Source of the DNA: Micromonospora kangleipakensis
GTDB taxonomy: Bacteria > Actinomycetota > Actinomycetes > Mycobacteriales > Micromonosporaceae
Length of the DNA stretch: 64,000 bases
Assembly: GCF_004217615.1 (NCBI RefSeq)
Contig: NZ_SHLD01000001.1
Coordinates: 6,510,001-6,574,000 of the forward strand
Reading direction: 5' to 3'
Shown here: piece by piece, positions 24,312 to 32,550 of the stretch
Position numbering within the stretch: position 1 is the stretch's first letter
How the letters are laid out: each line of letters begins with the position of its first letter
The notes under the pieces: model-generated
What the model was told of the DNA's origin: nothing
Databases searched by the model: none
What the model saw: only the letters and a program-made list of their open reading frames with translations
Made by a program: the position numbers and the translations under genes

Positions 24312-25562
24312 TCAGCCCAGCCCGGGCCGGGCGCCCACCAGGCGGCCGTGCCAGGCCAGCGCCGCCGGATCGGTGAGCGAGGCGACCTGGTCGACCACCA
24401 CCCGCAGCTGGGCGGCGTCGTCCCGGGCGTCCCGCCACAGCGGCGCGAAGACCGGGTCCAGCGCGTCCGGCGCGCGGTCGACCAGGACGGCGACCAGCTC
24501 GGCGAGGATCTCCCGCTGGCTGGCGTACCGGGGACCTGCGGCCGGGCGCCGCATCACGTAGCGCAGCGCGATGCCCTTGAGCAGCGCGCACTGCGCCCGG
24601 ATGCGGCGGGGCACCACCAGGTCGGCGGCGTACCGGCGGTGCGGGCCGGGACCGAAGCGCTCCTGGGTGGCGGCCACCACGGTCGAGACGAACCGGCCGG
24701 TGAGCACGCTGGTGGTCGCCTTCAGCGCCGCCTGGGCCCGGTGGCTGCCGTCGTACGCGGCGAGCGGGGCGAGCGCCGGCTCGGCGACCAGCTCGACCAG
24801 CACCTCACCGAGGTCGTCCGGGGACTCCCCCGAGTACGCGGCCGCCACGTCGACGCAGAGGGCCCGCCGCTCGTCGGCGTCCTCCAGCAGCGGGCGCAGG
24901 CTGACGTACCCGCCGTGGATGCCGTCCTCCACGTCGTGCACCGAGTACGCGACGTCGTCGGCCCAGTCCATGACCTGCGCCTCCAGGCAGCGCCGGGCGC
25001 CGGGTGGGGCGCCGGCGCGCAGCCACTCGAAGACCGGGCGGTCGTCGGCGTACGCGCCGAACTTGCGCTGCCCCGGGCGGCGCGGCCACGGGTACTTGCT
25101 GACCGCGTCGAGCGACGCCCGGGTGAGGTTGAGCCCGACGGAGCGGCCGTCCGGGTCGAGGACCTTCGCCTCCAGCCGGGTGAGCACCCGCAGCGTCTGC
25201 GCGTTGCCCTCGAAGCCGCCACAGTCGGCGGCGAGCGCGTCCAGCGCGTCCTCGCCGTTGTGCCCGAACGGCGGGTGGCCGAGGTCGTGCGCCAGCCCCG
25301 CGGTGTCCACCACGTCCGGGTCGCAGCCCAGCCGCGCCCCCATCTCGCGGGCGATCTGCGCCACCTCCAGCGAGTGGGTCAGCCGGGTACGCAGGAAGTC
25401 GTCGGTGCCCGCCGTGTGCACCTGGGTCTTCGCCGCCAGCCGGCGGAACGCCGCCGAGTGCAGCACCCGCGCCCGGTCCCGCTCGTACGGCGACCGCCCG
25501 TACCCGGTGTCCTTGGGCGCCTCGTCGATCAGGCGCGCCGCGTCGTCCCACCGACCGCTCAA
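24312..25562 (-). CDS. dgt: Deoxyguanosinetriphosphate triphosphohydrolase-like protein
   Basis: A 416-residue HD-domain dNTPase. It has YERDRARVLHSAAFRRLAAK at the N-terminus, THSLEVAQIAREMG, the metal-binding AHDLGHPPFGHNGE and QVMDWADDVAYSVHDVEDG. The family cleaves dNTPs to nucleosides and triphosphate and influences the dNTP pool. The start is the TTG at 25562, with GGGGA upstream; no in-frame ATG precedes it. In many actinomycetes it adjoins dnaG, but here about 4.9 kb of unrelated genes separates the two. Confidence 0.93.
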   Translation of the reverse strand: MSGRWDDAARLIDEAPKDTGYGRSPYERDRARVLHSAAFRRLAAKTQVHTAGTDDFLRTRLTHSLEVAQIAREMGARLGCDPDVVDTAGLAHDLGHPPFGHNGEDALDALAADCGGFEGNAQTLRVLTRLEAKVLDPDGRSVGLNLTRASLDAVSKYPWPRRPGQRKFGAYADDRPVFEWLRAGAPPGARRCLEAQVMDWADDVAYSVHDVEDGIHGGYVSLRPLLEDADERRALCVDVAAAYSGESPDDLGEVLVELVAEPALAPLAAYDGSHRAQAALKATTSVLTGRFVSTVVAATQERFGPGPHRRYAADLVVPRRIRAQCALLKGIALRYVMRRPAAGPRYASQREILAELVAVLVDRAPDALDPVFAPLWRDARDDAAQLRVVVDQVASLTDPAALAWHGRLVGARPGLG

Positions 25563-25592
25563 CCGTTATCCCCGCTGCCGCACCGCCTCTGC

Positions 25593-25639
25593 TCGCGACT
25601 GCGGGGCTCGCAAACCCGGCTCACTCCTCGCGCTCACGA
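25593..25639. repeat. 47-bp dispersed repeat, copy 2
   Basis: It is identical to 9987-10033 except for one base (CAAACCC against CAAGCCC). It overlaps the end of the VOC gene and supplies its last six sense codons and stop, giving the C-terminus LREREE. The sequence between the repeat and the dgt start holds nothing else recognisable. Confidence 0.85.
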
Positions 25640-25974
25640 AGCACGCAGAACTCGTTGCCCTCCGGGTCGGCCAGCACCGTCCACTCCACGCCGCCCTGAC
25701 CGACGTCGACGTGCCGGGCGCCCATGTCGACCAGCCGCTCGACCTCGGCCTCCTGGTTGGCCGGGCGCAGGTCGATGTGCAGCCGGTTCTTGGTGATCTT
25801 GTCGTCGCTGACCGGGACGAAGACGATGCCCGGGGTCTGGTCCGGCGCCCGGCGGATCTCCACCTCGTCCGGCCGGTCGCTGATCACCTGGTAGCCGAGC
25901 GCCTCCGCCCACCAGTGGGCGAGCCGGGACGGGTCCTGGGCGTCGACGGTCAGGCTCTCCCAGACGCTGGTCAT
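25621..25974 (-). CDS. VOC family (glyoxalase/bleomycin resistance-like) protein
   Basis: A 117-residue vicinal-oxygen-chelate protein with the paired beta-alpha-beta-beta-beta modules: VDAQDPSRLAHWWAEALGY, GIVFVPVSDDK, NRLHIDLRPAN (metal-ligand His), VEWTVLADPEGNEFCVL (Glu side). This type (Glyoxalase_6-like) is abundant in actinomycetes and mostly uncharacterised. The ATG at 25974 has GGGAAGG upstream. The last residues are encoded by a repeat, so the native C-terminus may have been altered. Confidence 0.85.
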   Translation of the reverse strand: MTSVWESLTVDAQDPSRLAHWWAEALGYQVISDRPDEVEIRRAPDQTPGIVFVPVSDDKITKNRLHIDLRPANQEAEVERLVDMGARHVDVGQGGVEWTVLADPEGNEFCVLREREE

Positions 25975-26119
25975 GCGGCCACCCTTCCCGGTTGATCGAA
26001 CAGTGCGCCCAGGTTACGCCCGCCCGGGTCGATCGGCGCGCCGGGCGTCACGCGGGCCGGGTCGAAAACGGCCACGGGGCCGCCGGTGCGAAGGCCGACG
26101 ACCCCGTGTCCGACGCGGA

Positions 26120-28828
26120 TCAGCGGGAGTCGGAGCCGTCGGTCTCCACGACGGCGCGGCCGGCCTCCAGGCGGGCGACCGGGACGCGGAACGGGGAGCA
26201 GGAGACGTAGTCCAGCCCGACCTCGTGGAAGAAGTGCACCGAGTCCGGGTCACCGCCGTGCTCACCGCAGACCCCGAGCTTCAGCTCGGGCCGGGCCGCC
26301 CGGCCCTCCTCGGCGGCGATCCGGACCAGCCGGCCGACGCCCTCCCGGTCAATGGACTCGAACGGCGAGATGCCGAAGATGCCCAGCTCGAGGTAGCGCC
26401 AGAAGAACGCGCCCTCGACGTCGTCGCGGGAGAAGCCCCAGGCCATCTGGGTCAGGTCGTTGGTGCCGAAGGAGAAGAACTGCGCCGCCTCGGCGATCTG
26501 CCCGGCGGTCAGCGCCGCCCGGGGCACCTCGATCATGGTGCCGATCAGCACCTCGACGCCGCTGTCCGCGACCACCTCGGCGATGATCTTCTCGGCCTCG
26601 GCGCGGACCGTCTCCAGCTCCTGCACCGCGCCGACCAGCGGGACCATGATCTCCGGCTTGGCCACCGCGCCGCCGCGGGCGACCGTGACGGCCGCCTCGG
26701 CGATCGCCCGAACCTGCATGGCGAAGAGGCCGGGGATGACCAGGCCGAGACGCACACCGCGCAGGCCGAGCATCGGGTTCTCCTCGTGCATCCGCCGAAC
26801 GGCGGCGAGCAGCGCCTCCTCCTTGGCGACGTCCTCGCCGCGCTCCTGGGCGACGGCGACGTTGACGGCGAGCTGCTCCAGCGGGGGCAGGAACTCGTGC
26901 AGCGGCGGGTCGATCAGCCGCACCGTGACCGGCAGGCCGTCCATCTCCCGGAAGATCTCTTCGAAGTCGGCCCGCTGCAACGGCAGCAGCGCGGCGAGCG
27001 CCGACTCCCGCTCGTCGTCGCTGCGGGCCAGGATCAGCCGCTCGACCAGCTCCCGGCGGTCGCCGAGGAACATGTGCTCGGTGCGGCACAGCCCGATGCC
27101 CTCGGCGCCGAACCGCCGCGCCCGCGCGGCGTCGGCGCCGGTGTCGGCGTTCGTCCGGACCGCGAGCCGCCGCCTGGCGTCGGCGTGGGTCATGATCCGG
27201 TGTACGGCCCGGACCAGCGCGTTGTCGATGTGCTCCGGGTCGAGGCTGCCCTCGAAGTACTGCACCACCTCGGACGGCATGACCGGTACCTGGCCGAGGT
27301 AGACCTTGCCGGTGGTGCCGTCGATGGAGACGATGTCGCCCTCGTTGACGGTCTGCCCGGCCACGGTGAACTTCTTGGCCGGGATGTTGACGTCCAGCTC
27401 GTCGGCGCCGGAGACGCAGGTCTTGCCCATGCCGCGGGCCACCACGGCGGCGTGGCTGGTCTTGCCGCCGCGCGAGGTGAGGATGCCCTTGGCGGCGATC
27501 ATGCCGTTGAGGTCGTCGGGGTTGGTCTCCCGGCGGACCAGGATCACCGCCTCCCCCTCGGCGGCCAGCTCGACCGCGCGGGCGGAGGTGAAGACCACCT
27601 TGCCGGACGCGGCGCCCGGCGAGGCGCCGATGCCCTTGGCCACCGCCTCGAACTCGTGGTCGAGCTTGAACCGGGGGAACATCAGCTGGGCGAGCTGCGC
27701 GCCGTTGACCCGGTGCAGCGCCTCGTCCAGGTCGATCAGGCCCTCGTCGACGAGCTGCCCGGCGATCACGAACGCCGCGGCGGCGGTCCGCTTGCCGACC
27801 CGGGTCTGCAGCATCCAGAGCTTGCCGCGCTCGATGGTGAACTCGATGTCGCAGAGGTCCTTGTAGTGCTCCTCGAGCCGGGCCATGTACCCGAGCAGCT
27901 CGTCGTAGGACTTCTTGTCGATCCGCTCCAGCTCCTGCAGCGGCACGGTGTTGCGGATGCCGGCGACCACGTCCTCGCCCTGGGCGTTGGCGAGGTAGTC
28001 GCCGTAGATGCCCTGCGCGCCGCTGCCCGGGTCCCGGGTGAAGGCGACGCCGGTGCCGGAGTCGGAGCCGAGGTTGCCGAAGACCATGGCCACCACGTTG
28101 ACCGCGGTGCCCAGGTCGGCCGGGATCCGCTCCTGCCGGCGGTAGACCACCGCGCGCTCGGCGTTCCACGACTCGAAGACCGCGCGGATGGCCAGGTCGA
28201 GCTGCTCCCGCGGCTCCTGCGGGAACTCCCGCCCGGTGTGCTTGGCGAAGATCTTCTTGTACGCGTCGACGAGTCCACGCAGGTCGTCCGCGTCGAGGTC
28301 GAGGTCGAGATCGGTGCCCTTGGCGCGCTTGGCCTCGTCGAGCGCGTGCTCGAACTCCTCGCCGGGCACCTCGCAGACGGTCTTGCCGAACATCTGGATG
28401 AGCCGGCGGTACGAGTCCCAGGCGAAGCGGTCGTTCCCGCCGGCCTGCGCGCTGAGTCCGACCACGCTGCGGTCGTTGAGGCCGACGTTGAGGACGGTCT
28501 CCATCATGCCGGGCATGGAGAACTTGGCGCCGGAGCGGACGGAGACCAGCAGCGGGTCCTGGGGGTCGCCGAGCTTGCGGCCCATCTCGCGCTCCAGGGA
28601 CTCCAGGTGCGCCTCGATCTGACCGGCCAGCCCGTCCGGCTCGCGGCCGGTCTCCAGGTACGCCTTGCAGGCCACGGTGGTGATGGTGAAGCCGGGCGGT
28701 ACCGGCAGGCCGAGGTTGGTCATCTCGGCCAGGTTGGCACCCTTGCCGCCGAGCAGGTCCTTGAGCTCCTTGTTGCCCTCGGCGAAGTCGTAGACGTACT
28801 TGTGATCGACCGAATCTTGCGATGCCAC
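26120..28828 (-). CDS. ppdK: Pyruvate, phosphate dikinase
   Basis: A 902-residue enzyme interconverting pyruvate + ATP + Pi and phosphoenolpyruvate + AMP + PPi. The N-terminal ATP-grasp domain starts KELLGGKGANLAEM-like (KDLLGGKGANLAEMTNLGLP) and contains SVRSGAKFSMPGMMETVLNV. The phosphohistidine swivel domain has GGKTSHAAVVARGMGKTCVS (catalytic His). The C-terminal TIM barrel has GLCRTEHMF and GVCGEHGGDP (PEP site, catalytic Cys). Length and all domains are as expected. The GTG at 28828 has GGGAGG 5 nt upstream. It stands alone, divergent from the GH20 gene. Confidence 0.96.
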   Translation of the reverse strand: MASQDSVDHKYVYDFAEGNKELKDLLGGKGANLAEMTNLGLPVPPGFTITTVACKAYLETGREPDGLAGQIEAHLESLEREMGRKLGDPQDPLLVSVRSGAKFSMPGMMETVLNVGLNDRSVVGLSAQAGGNDRFAWDSYRRLIQMFGKTVCEVPGEEFEHALDEAKRAKGTDLDLDLDADDLRGLVDAYKKIFAKHTGREFPQEPREQLDLAIRAVFESWNAERAVVYRRQERIPADLGTAVNVVAMVFGNLGSDSGTGVAFTRDPGSGAQGIYGDYLANAQGEDVVAGIRNTVPLQELERIDKKSYDELLGYMARLEEHYKDLCDIEFTIERGKLWMLQTRVGKRTAAAAFVIAGQLVDEGLIDLDEALHRVNGAQLAQLMFPRFKLDHEFEAVAKGIGASPGAASGKVVFTSARAVELAAEGEAVILVRRETNPDDLNGMIAAKGILTSRGGKTSHAAVVARGMGKTCVSGADELDVNIPAKKFTVAGQTVNEGDIVSIDGTTGKVYLGQVPVMPSEVVQYFEGSLDPEHIDNALVRAVHRIMTHADARRRLAVRTNADTGADAARARRFGAEGIGLCRTEHMFLGDRRELVERLILARSDDERESALAALLPLQRADFEEIFREMDGLPVTVRLIDPPLHEFLPPLEQLAVNVAVAQERGEDVAKEEALLAAVRRMHEENPMLGLRGVRLGLVIPGLFAMQVRAIAEAAVTVARGGAVAKPEIMVPLVGAVQELETVRAEAEKIIAEVVADSGVEVLIGTMIEVPRAALTAGQIAEAAQFFSFGTNDLTQMAWGFSRDDVEGAFFWRYLELGIFGISPFESIDREGVGRLVRIAAEEGRAARPELKLGVCGEHGGDPDSVHFFHEVGLDYVSCSPFRVPVARLEAGRAVVETDGSDSR

Positions 28829-29140
28829 CAGAGCCTCCCACGCGCGCCGGATTTGACACTTAACGAAGGTTCAGTTGCCTCATACCCCGGGGCCGACCGC
28901 CGGTAATCCCGGCGTCATCAGCGATCGGTGGGCGAAGGTTAAGCGAACATCGAGTGGCCTGGGACCATTCGGTGACAATAGGCACAGCCATGACGACTAT
29001 CCGCGTTCGCGGTGGTTTCTGGGAACGCTTCCACGCGCACGATCACGCAATCCCGGCTCCCCTCGTACTCTTGACGGCACTGGTTCTGCTGAACCTGACT
29101 TTTGCCATATCCCTCGCGAATACACCCCGGAGCCGTCGCC
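28829..29140. promoter_or_regulatory. Divergent intergenic region between ppdK and the GH20 gene
   Basis: 312 bp, relatively AT-rich for this window, holding the promoters for both directions. A TTGACG at 29071-29076 is a possible -35 for the rightward gene, but no convincing -10 follows. No operator was recognised. A frame starting at 28990 with a membrane-like stretch is discussed under the findings. Confidence 0.45.
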
Positions 29141-30952
29141 GTGCCGCCCATCCCTTCCGCCACCCCCGCCACCGGCCCGGACCCGCTCGGCCCGGACGCG
29201 GCCGACCCGGCCGTCCTGCCGACGCACGAGCCGGCGGCGGCCGACCTCGCCCGGGCCGCCGCGCGGACGGCCGGCGACCTGCTCGCCCCGCCGGCGCCGG
29301 TCCGGCTGGGCGACGTGATCCCGGCCCCCGAGCGGGTGGCGCCGGACCCGACGGCCGACTTCGTGCTCCCCGAGGACGCGGCGATCCGGGTCAGCCGCGG
29401 CCCGGCTGCCCGGGACGTCGCCGAGCAGCTCGCCGAGCTGCTCCGCCCGGCGACCGGCTATCCGCTGCTGGTCGCGGAGGTGGCCGACGACGGGACCGAC
29501 GGGCAGCTGGCGCTCACCCTGTCCGGCCTCGCGGCTTCGGCTCCGGCTTCGACTTCGGCGGGGGACTCCGCCCCGGCCGACCGGCTCGGGGACGAGGGCT
29601 ACCGCCTCCACGTCACCTCCGCCGAGGTCCGGATCGTCGCCGCCACCCCGGCCGGCCTCTTCCACGGCGTGCAGACGCTGCGCCAACTGCTGCCAACCGC
29701 GGTGGAGAGCCCGGCCCCGGTCGCCGACCGCTGGGTGGTGCCCGGTGGGTTGATCGTCGACCGGCCCCGGTTCCCCTACCGGGGCGCGATGCTCGACGTG
29801 GCGCGGCACTTCTTCGGCGTCGCCGACGTGCTGCGGGTGATCGACCACCTGGCCCGGTACAAGCTCAACCACCTGCATCTGCACCTCACCGACGACCAGG
29901 GCTGGCGGATCGCCGTCGACTCCTGGCCCCGGCTCGCCCCGATGGGGGGCGCCACCGAGGTGGCTGGCGGCCTCGGCGGCTGGTACACCGCCGCCGACTA
30001 CCGCCGCATCGTCCGGTACGCCGCCCGCCGGCACGTCACCGTCGTGCCGGAGATCGACCTGCCCGGGCACACCAACGCGGCGCTGCTCGCGTACCCGGAG
30101 CTGGCGCCGGACAAGGTCGCGCCGCCGCCGTACACCGGCACCGAGGTCGGCTTCAGCTACCTGAACCCGGCCGACGAGCGGACGTACGACTTCGTGTCGG
30201 ACGTGCTCGGCGAGGTGGCCGCGCTCACCCCCGGACCGTGGCTGCACATCGGGGGCGACGAGGCGTTCAAGGTGAAGGGCGAGGCGTACACCGGCTTCGT
30301 CGAGCGGGCCCAGCGGATCGTCGCCGCCACCGGGAAGACCGTGGTCGGCTGGCACCAGCTCGCCCCGGCCGCGCACCTCGACGGGCGGGTGCTCCAGTGG
30401 TGGGGAACCAACGGCGACGACCCGGTGGTCGCGGAGGCGGTACGCCGGGGCGCGCGGCTGATCCTCTCCCCCGGCAACCACTCCTACCTCGACATGAAGT
30501 ACGCCCCGGACACCCCGATCGGGCACGACTGGGCCGGCCTGATCGACGTGCGGCGGTCGTACGACTGGGACCCGGGGACGCACGTCGCCGACGTGCCGGC
30601 GGAGGCGGTGCTCGGCGTCGAGGCGCCGCTCTGGACCGAGTCCGTCACCTCGCTGGCGGAGATCGAGTTCATGCTGCTGCCCCGGCTGCCCGCCCTCGCC
30701 GAGCTGGCCTGGTCACCCCGGGCGACCCACGACTGGGCCGGGTTCCGGGACCGGCTGGCCGGCCACGGCCCGCGTTGGGACCGGGCCGGGATCGCGTTCC
30801 ACCGGTCCCCGGAGGTCCCCTGGCCCGCGGAGCCGGCGCAGCCGGCGGTGCCGCGGCAACCGACCGCCGAGACGACGGATCGGACCTCCGGCCAGGTCCA
30901 CCCCGACCCGGCCGGGGCGCCCGCACCTCCGCCCGCCGCGAACGGAGTGTGA
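29141..30952 (+). CDS. GH20 beta-N-acetylhexosaminidase
   Basis: A 603-residue glycoside hydrolase family 20 protein, which removes terminal N-acetylglucosamine from chitin or wall oligomers by substrate-assisted catalysis. An N-terminal GH20b-like domain (about residues 25-195) precedes the catalytic barrel, with YRGAMLDVARHFFG, KLNHLHLHLTDDQGWR, VPEIDLPGHTNAAL, the catalytic HIGGDEAFKVKG (Asp-Glu pair) and LSPGNHSYLDMKY. The C-terminal tail of about 50 residues is Pro/Ala-rich. The GTG at 29141 has GGAG 8 nt upstream. No signal peptide is seen from this start, so the enzyme may be cytoplasmic unless an upstream leader is joined by frameshift. Confidence 0.9.
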   Translation: MPPIPSATPATGPDPLGPDAADPAVLPTHEPAAADLARAAARTAGDLLAPPAPVRLGDVIPAPERVAPDPTADFVLPEDAAIRVSRGPAARDVAEQLAELLRPATGYPLLVAEVADDGTDGQLALTLSGLAASAPASTSAGDSAPADRLGDEGYRLHVTSAEVRIVAATPAGLFHGVQTLRQLLPTAVESPAPVADRWVVPGGLIVDRPRFPYRGAMLDVARHFFGVADVLRVIDHLARYKLNHLHLHLTDDQGWRIAVDSWPRLAPMGGATEVAGGLGGWYTAADYRRIVRYAARRHVTVVPEIDLPGHTNAALLAYPELAPDKVAPPPYTGTEVGFSYLNPADERTYDFVSDVLGEVAALTPGPWLHIGGDEAFKVKGEAYTGFVERAQRIVAATGKTVVGWHQLAPAAHLDGRVLQWWGTNGDDPVVAEAVRRGARLILSPGNHSYLDMKYAPDTPIGHDWAGLIDVRRSYDWDPGTHVADVPAEAVLGVEAPLWTESVTSLAEIEFMLLPRLPALAELAWSPRATHDWAGFRDRLAGHGPRWDRAGIAFHRSPEVPWPAEPAQPAVPRQPTAETTDRTSGQVHPDPAGAPAPPPAANGV

Positions 30953-31097
30953 CAACCCGCGGCCAAACCGACCGCCATACGCACAGTGACCGGTTTCCCG
31001 AGGACGCCGGCCACTCCTCGCCCGCCCGATCCGGCGCAGGCCCCCTGACCAGGCATCTCCTGCCCGGCCGCTCGCACCGGCGACCACTACCCACCCC

Positions 31098-31168
31098 CCT
31101 TTGCTTTGCTTCAGCGGACGCAACAGTTACCTTCCGCGCCTGTTGCCCATGGTGAAGTAGAGCAAAGG
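31098..31168. repeat. MITE-like inverted repeat (copy 2 of the eboE element)
   Basis: The outer arms 31098-31113 and 31153-31168 pair over 16 positions. The two non-Watson-Crick positions are both G-U if the plus strand is transcribed. The inner stem GCAACAG (31120-31126) pairs with CTGTTGC (31140-31146). It shares the CCTTTGCT arm and ACGCAACAG with 1351-1433. Confidence 0.75.
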
Positions 31169-31540
31169 AGGCGATGGGATGGTCGGCCACACGCTTGAGG
31201 CTCACCGTCCGTAAGCGGCGAGGCGGTCAAGCCTGGGGCGGACGTCCCGTCCGGGTCGCCCCGGCCAGAAGCCACGCCGCCCCGGGCCCGAACCTGGGGT
31301 CGCGGCCGGTCGCGCGCTGTCGCGTGAACGGGGAGAGTGCGGCCTCGGCACGTCGGGAGGCAGCATCTTCCCCGAAAGTGCGCGGATCTTGACATCGGGC
31401 GGCCCGGGGCGTGCTGGGTCCGGTGTCCGGGTCGCGGTGCGCCCGGGTGGGTGGGGTGTCCGGTTCGTGGTGGGGTGTCCGGTGGTCGGGGCCACCCCGG
31501 CGGTGGAATGGCGGCCGGGGCCGGGGCGTTGAACATGGCA

Positions 31541-31566
31541 TACCACCGCGGGACCCGCGGGTGGTA
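31541..31566 (+). ncRNA. Hairpin in the leader of the C39 peptidase gene
   Basis: TACCACC-GCGGG pairs with CCCGC-G-GGTGGTA (one bulged G) around a single-base loop. Together with the two GGTTACATCCCC repeats that follow, it suggests a folded leader RNA. No known riboswitch class matched by eye. Confidence 0.35.
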
Positions 31567-31754
31567 GAGCCCGGAGCCGCGGCCGTGGGAACACCCGGCC
31601 GGCCGGGACGGTTACATCCCCCCGGAACCCCGGCCCCCGCGGCCGGAACCCGTGAGCCTGGAATGCGTCGCCGGCCCGGGTGGTTACATCCCCGGGACAC
31701 CCGAGCAGGCCCAGCCGCCGGGCAGATCCCCCAAGACTTTCCCCCCCCCTTTTT

Positions 31755-31791
31755 CACGCGACACCACCGCACCCCCCTGCGGTGTGTCGTG
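31755..31791 (+). promoter_or_regulatory. Hairpin immediately upstream of the C39 peptidase ribosome site
   Basis: CACGCGACACCACCGCA pairs with TGCGGTGTGTCGTG across a C6 loop, with one bulge. It is followed within 15 nt by AGAGGAG and the ATG at 31819. It could act as an attenuator or stabilise the message; there is no U-run after it. Confidence 0.45.
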
Positions 31792-31818
31792 TACCCCCGA
31801 GCAGAGGAGCACGCCATC

Positions 31819-32472
31819 ATGCGTACCGATCTGATCCGTAAGACCGCCCTGACCGCTGCCGGCCTCGCCGCCACCGCCGGTGGCATCGCCGGCCCCGCGA
31901 TCGCCGCCCACGCCGCCGAGGCCAAGCCCGCCGCGCAGGTGCAGACCGACCGTAAGCACGGCGGTGAGCGGGAACTCAACGTCCGCTACGAGGCGCAGCC
32001 GAACTTCTACTACTGCGGCCCCGCCGCGACCCGCAACGCCCTGTCCGTGCAGGGCAAGGCCATCGACGTCGACGCCATGGCCAAGGAGATGGGCACCACC
32101 GAGGCCGGCACCAACAGCGTCAACGACATCACCCCGGTCCTGAACAAGGAAACCGGTAAGGACGTCTACCACAGCGTCGAAATCCGCGACGCCAAGGCCG
32201 ACGACAAGCAGACCGACACCCTGCGCGCCGACATCGTCCACACCGTGGACAACGGCCGGGCCGTGGTCGCCAACATCGCCGGCACCGCCGTCGACACCGA
32301 CGGCAACACCCACTCCTTCGAGGGCGGCCACTACATCAGCGTCGTGGGCTACCGCGACGGCGGCCACACGGTGACGATCGCCGACTCGGCCGACCCGAAC
32401 ATGGCCTCCTACCGGATGAGCGTCGACAACCTCGCCGACTGGATCGCCACCCGCGGCTACACCGCCTCCTGA
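31819..32472 (+). CDS. Secreted C39-like (papain-fold) cysteine peptidase
   Basis: A 217-residue exported protein. A typical Sec signal (basic MRTDLIRK, hydrophobic Ala/Gly core, cleavage near AAHA-AEA) precedes a mature part with NFYYCGPAATRNAL (catalytic Cys), EGGHYISVVGYRDGGH (catalytic His) and IADSADPN (Asp), the C39_2 peptidase arrangement. Such stand-alone domains are not linked to a bacteriocin ABC transporter here, and the substrate is unknown. AGAGGAG lies upstream of the ATG at 31819. Codon use is less GC-biased at the wobble position in favour of Lys/Asn/Asp codons, as expected for a secreted acidic protein. A bidirectional terminator follows. Confidence 0.82.
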   Translation: MRTDLIRKTALTAAGLAATAGGIAGPAIAAHAAEAKPAAQVQTDRKHGGERELNVRYEAQPNFYYCGPAATRNALSVQGKAIDVDAMAKEMGTTEAGTNSVNDITPVLNKETGKDVYHSVEIRDAKADDKQTDTLRADIVHTVDNGRAVVANIAGTAVDTDGNTHSFEGGHYISVVGYRDGGHTVTIADSADPNMASYRMSVDNLADWIATRGYTAS

Positions 32473-32489
32473 CCCACCAGCACCACACG

Positions 32490-32527
32490 CGAAAGGGCCG
32501 ACCCCCACCCGGGGGCCGGCCCTTTCG
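32490..32527. terminator. Bidirectional terminator between C39 peptidase and dusB
   Basis: CGAAAGGGCCG (32490-32500) pairs perfectly with CGGCCCTTTCG (32517-32527), and an inner CCCCC/GGGGG stem extends it. It lies between convergent genes, so it can serve both. Confidence 0.85.
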
Positions 32528-32550
32528 TCGTCTGCGCGTACGTGGCGCGC

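Larger units (their letters stand above)
30953..31818. promoter_or_regulatory. 866-bp noncoding region with dispersed repeat and structured leader of the C39 gene
   Basis: No believable gene was found. It contains, in order: the second copy of the 16-bp-arm inverted repeat (31098-31168); direct repeats of GTGGGGTGTCCGGT near 31450-31480; a 12-bp hairpin at 31541-31566; two copies of GGTTACATCCCC near 31610 and 31682; a nine-C tract at 31741-31749 followed by TTTTT; and a hairpin at 31755-31791 just ahead of the ribosome site. The right half looks like a long structured 5' leader. Confidence 0.55.

Noticed and set aside
9987-25639. The 47-bp repeat pair as transposon ends or attachment sites
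   Set aside because: The copies are in direct orientation, but the interval contains core genes (dnaG, dgt) and no integrase or transposase, and both sit at gene ends like a dispersed repeat.
25973-28906. A 977-codon plus-strand frame opposite ppdK
   Set aside because: It is antisense to a textbook PPDK gene; long open frames opposite high-GC genes are expected, and its product has no domain.
31411-31818. Cyclic-di-AMP (ydaO) riboswitch before the peptidase gene
   Set aside because: The hallmark conserved segments, including a CAGCTCACCTCG-like 3' block, were not found; only unexplained repeats and hairpins are present.
31411-31818. N-terminal extension of the C39 peptidase from an in-frame upstream start
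   Set aside because: It would hide the clear signal peptide at 31819 and is encoded by repeats and hairpins.
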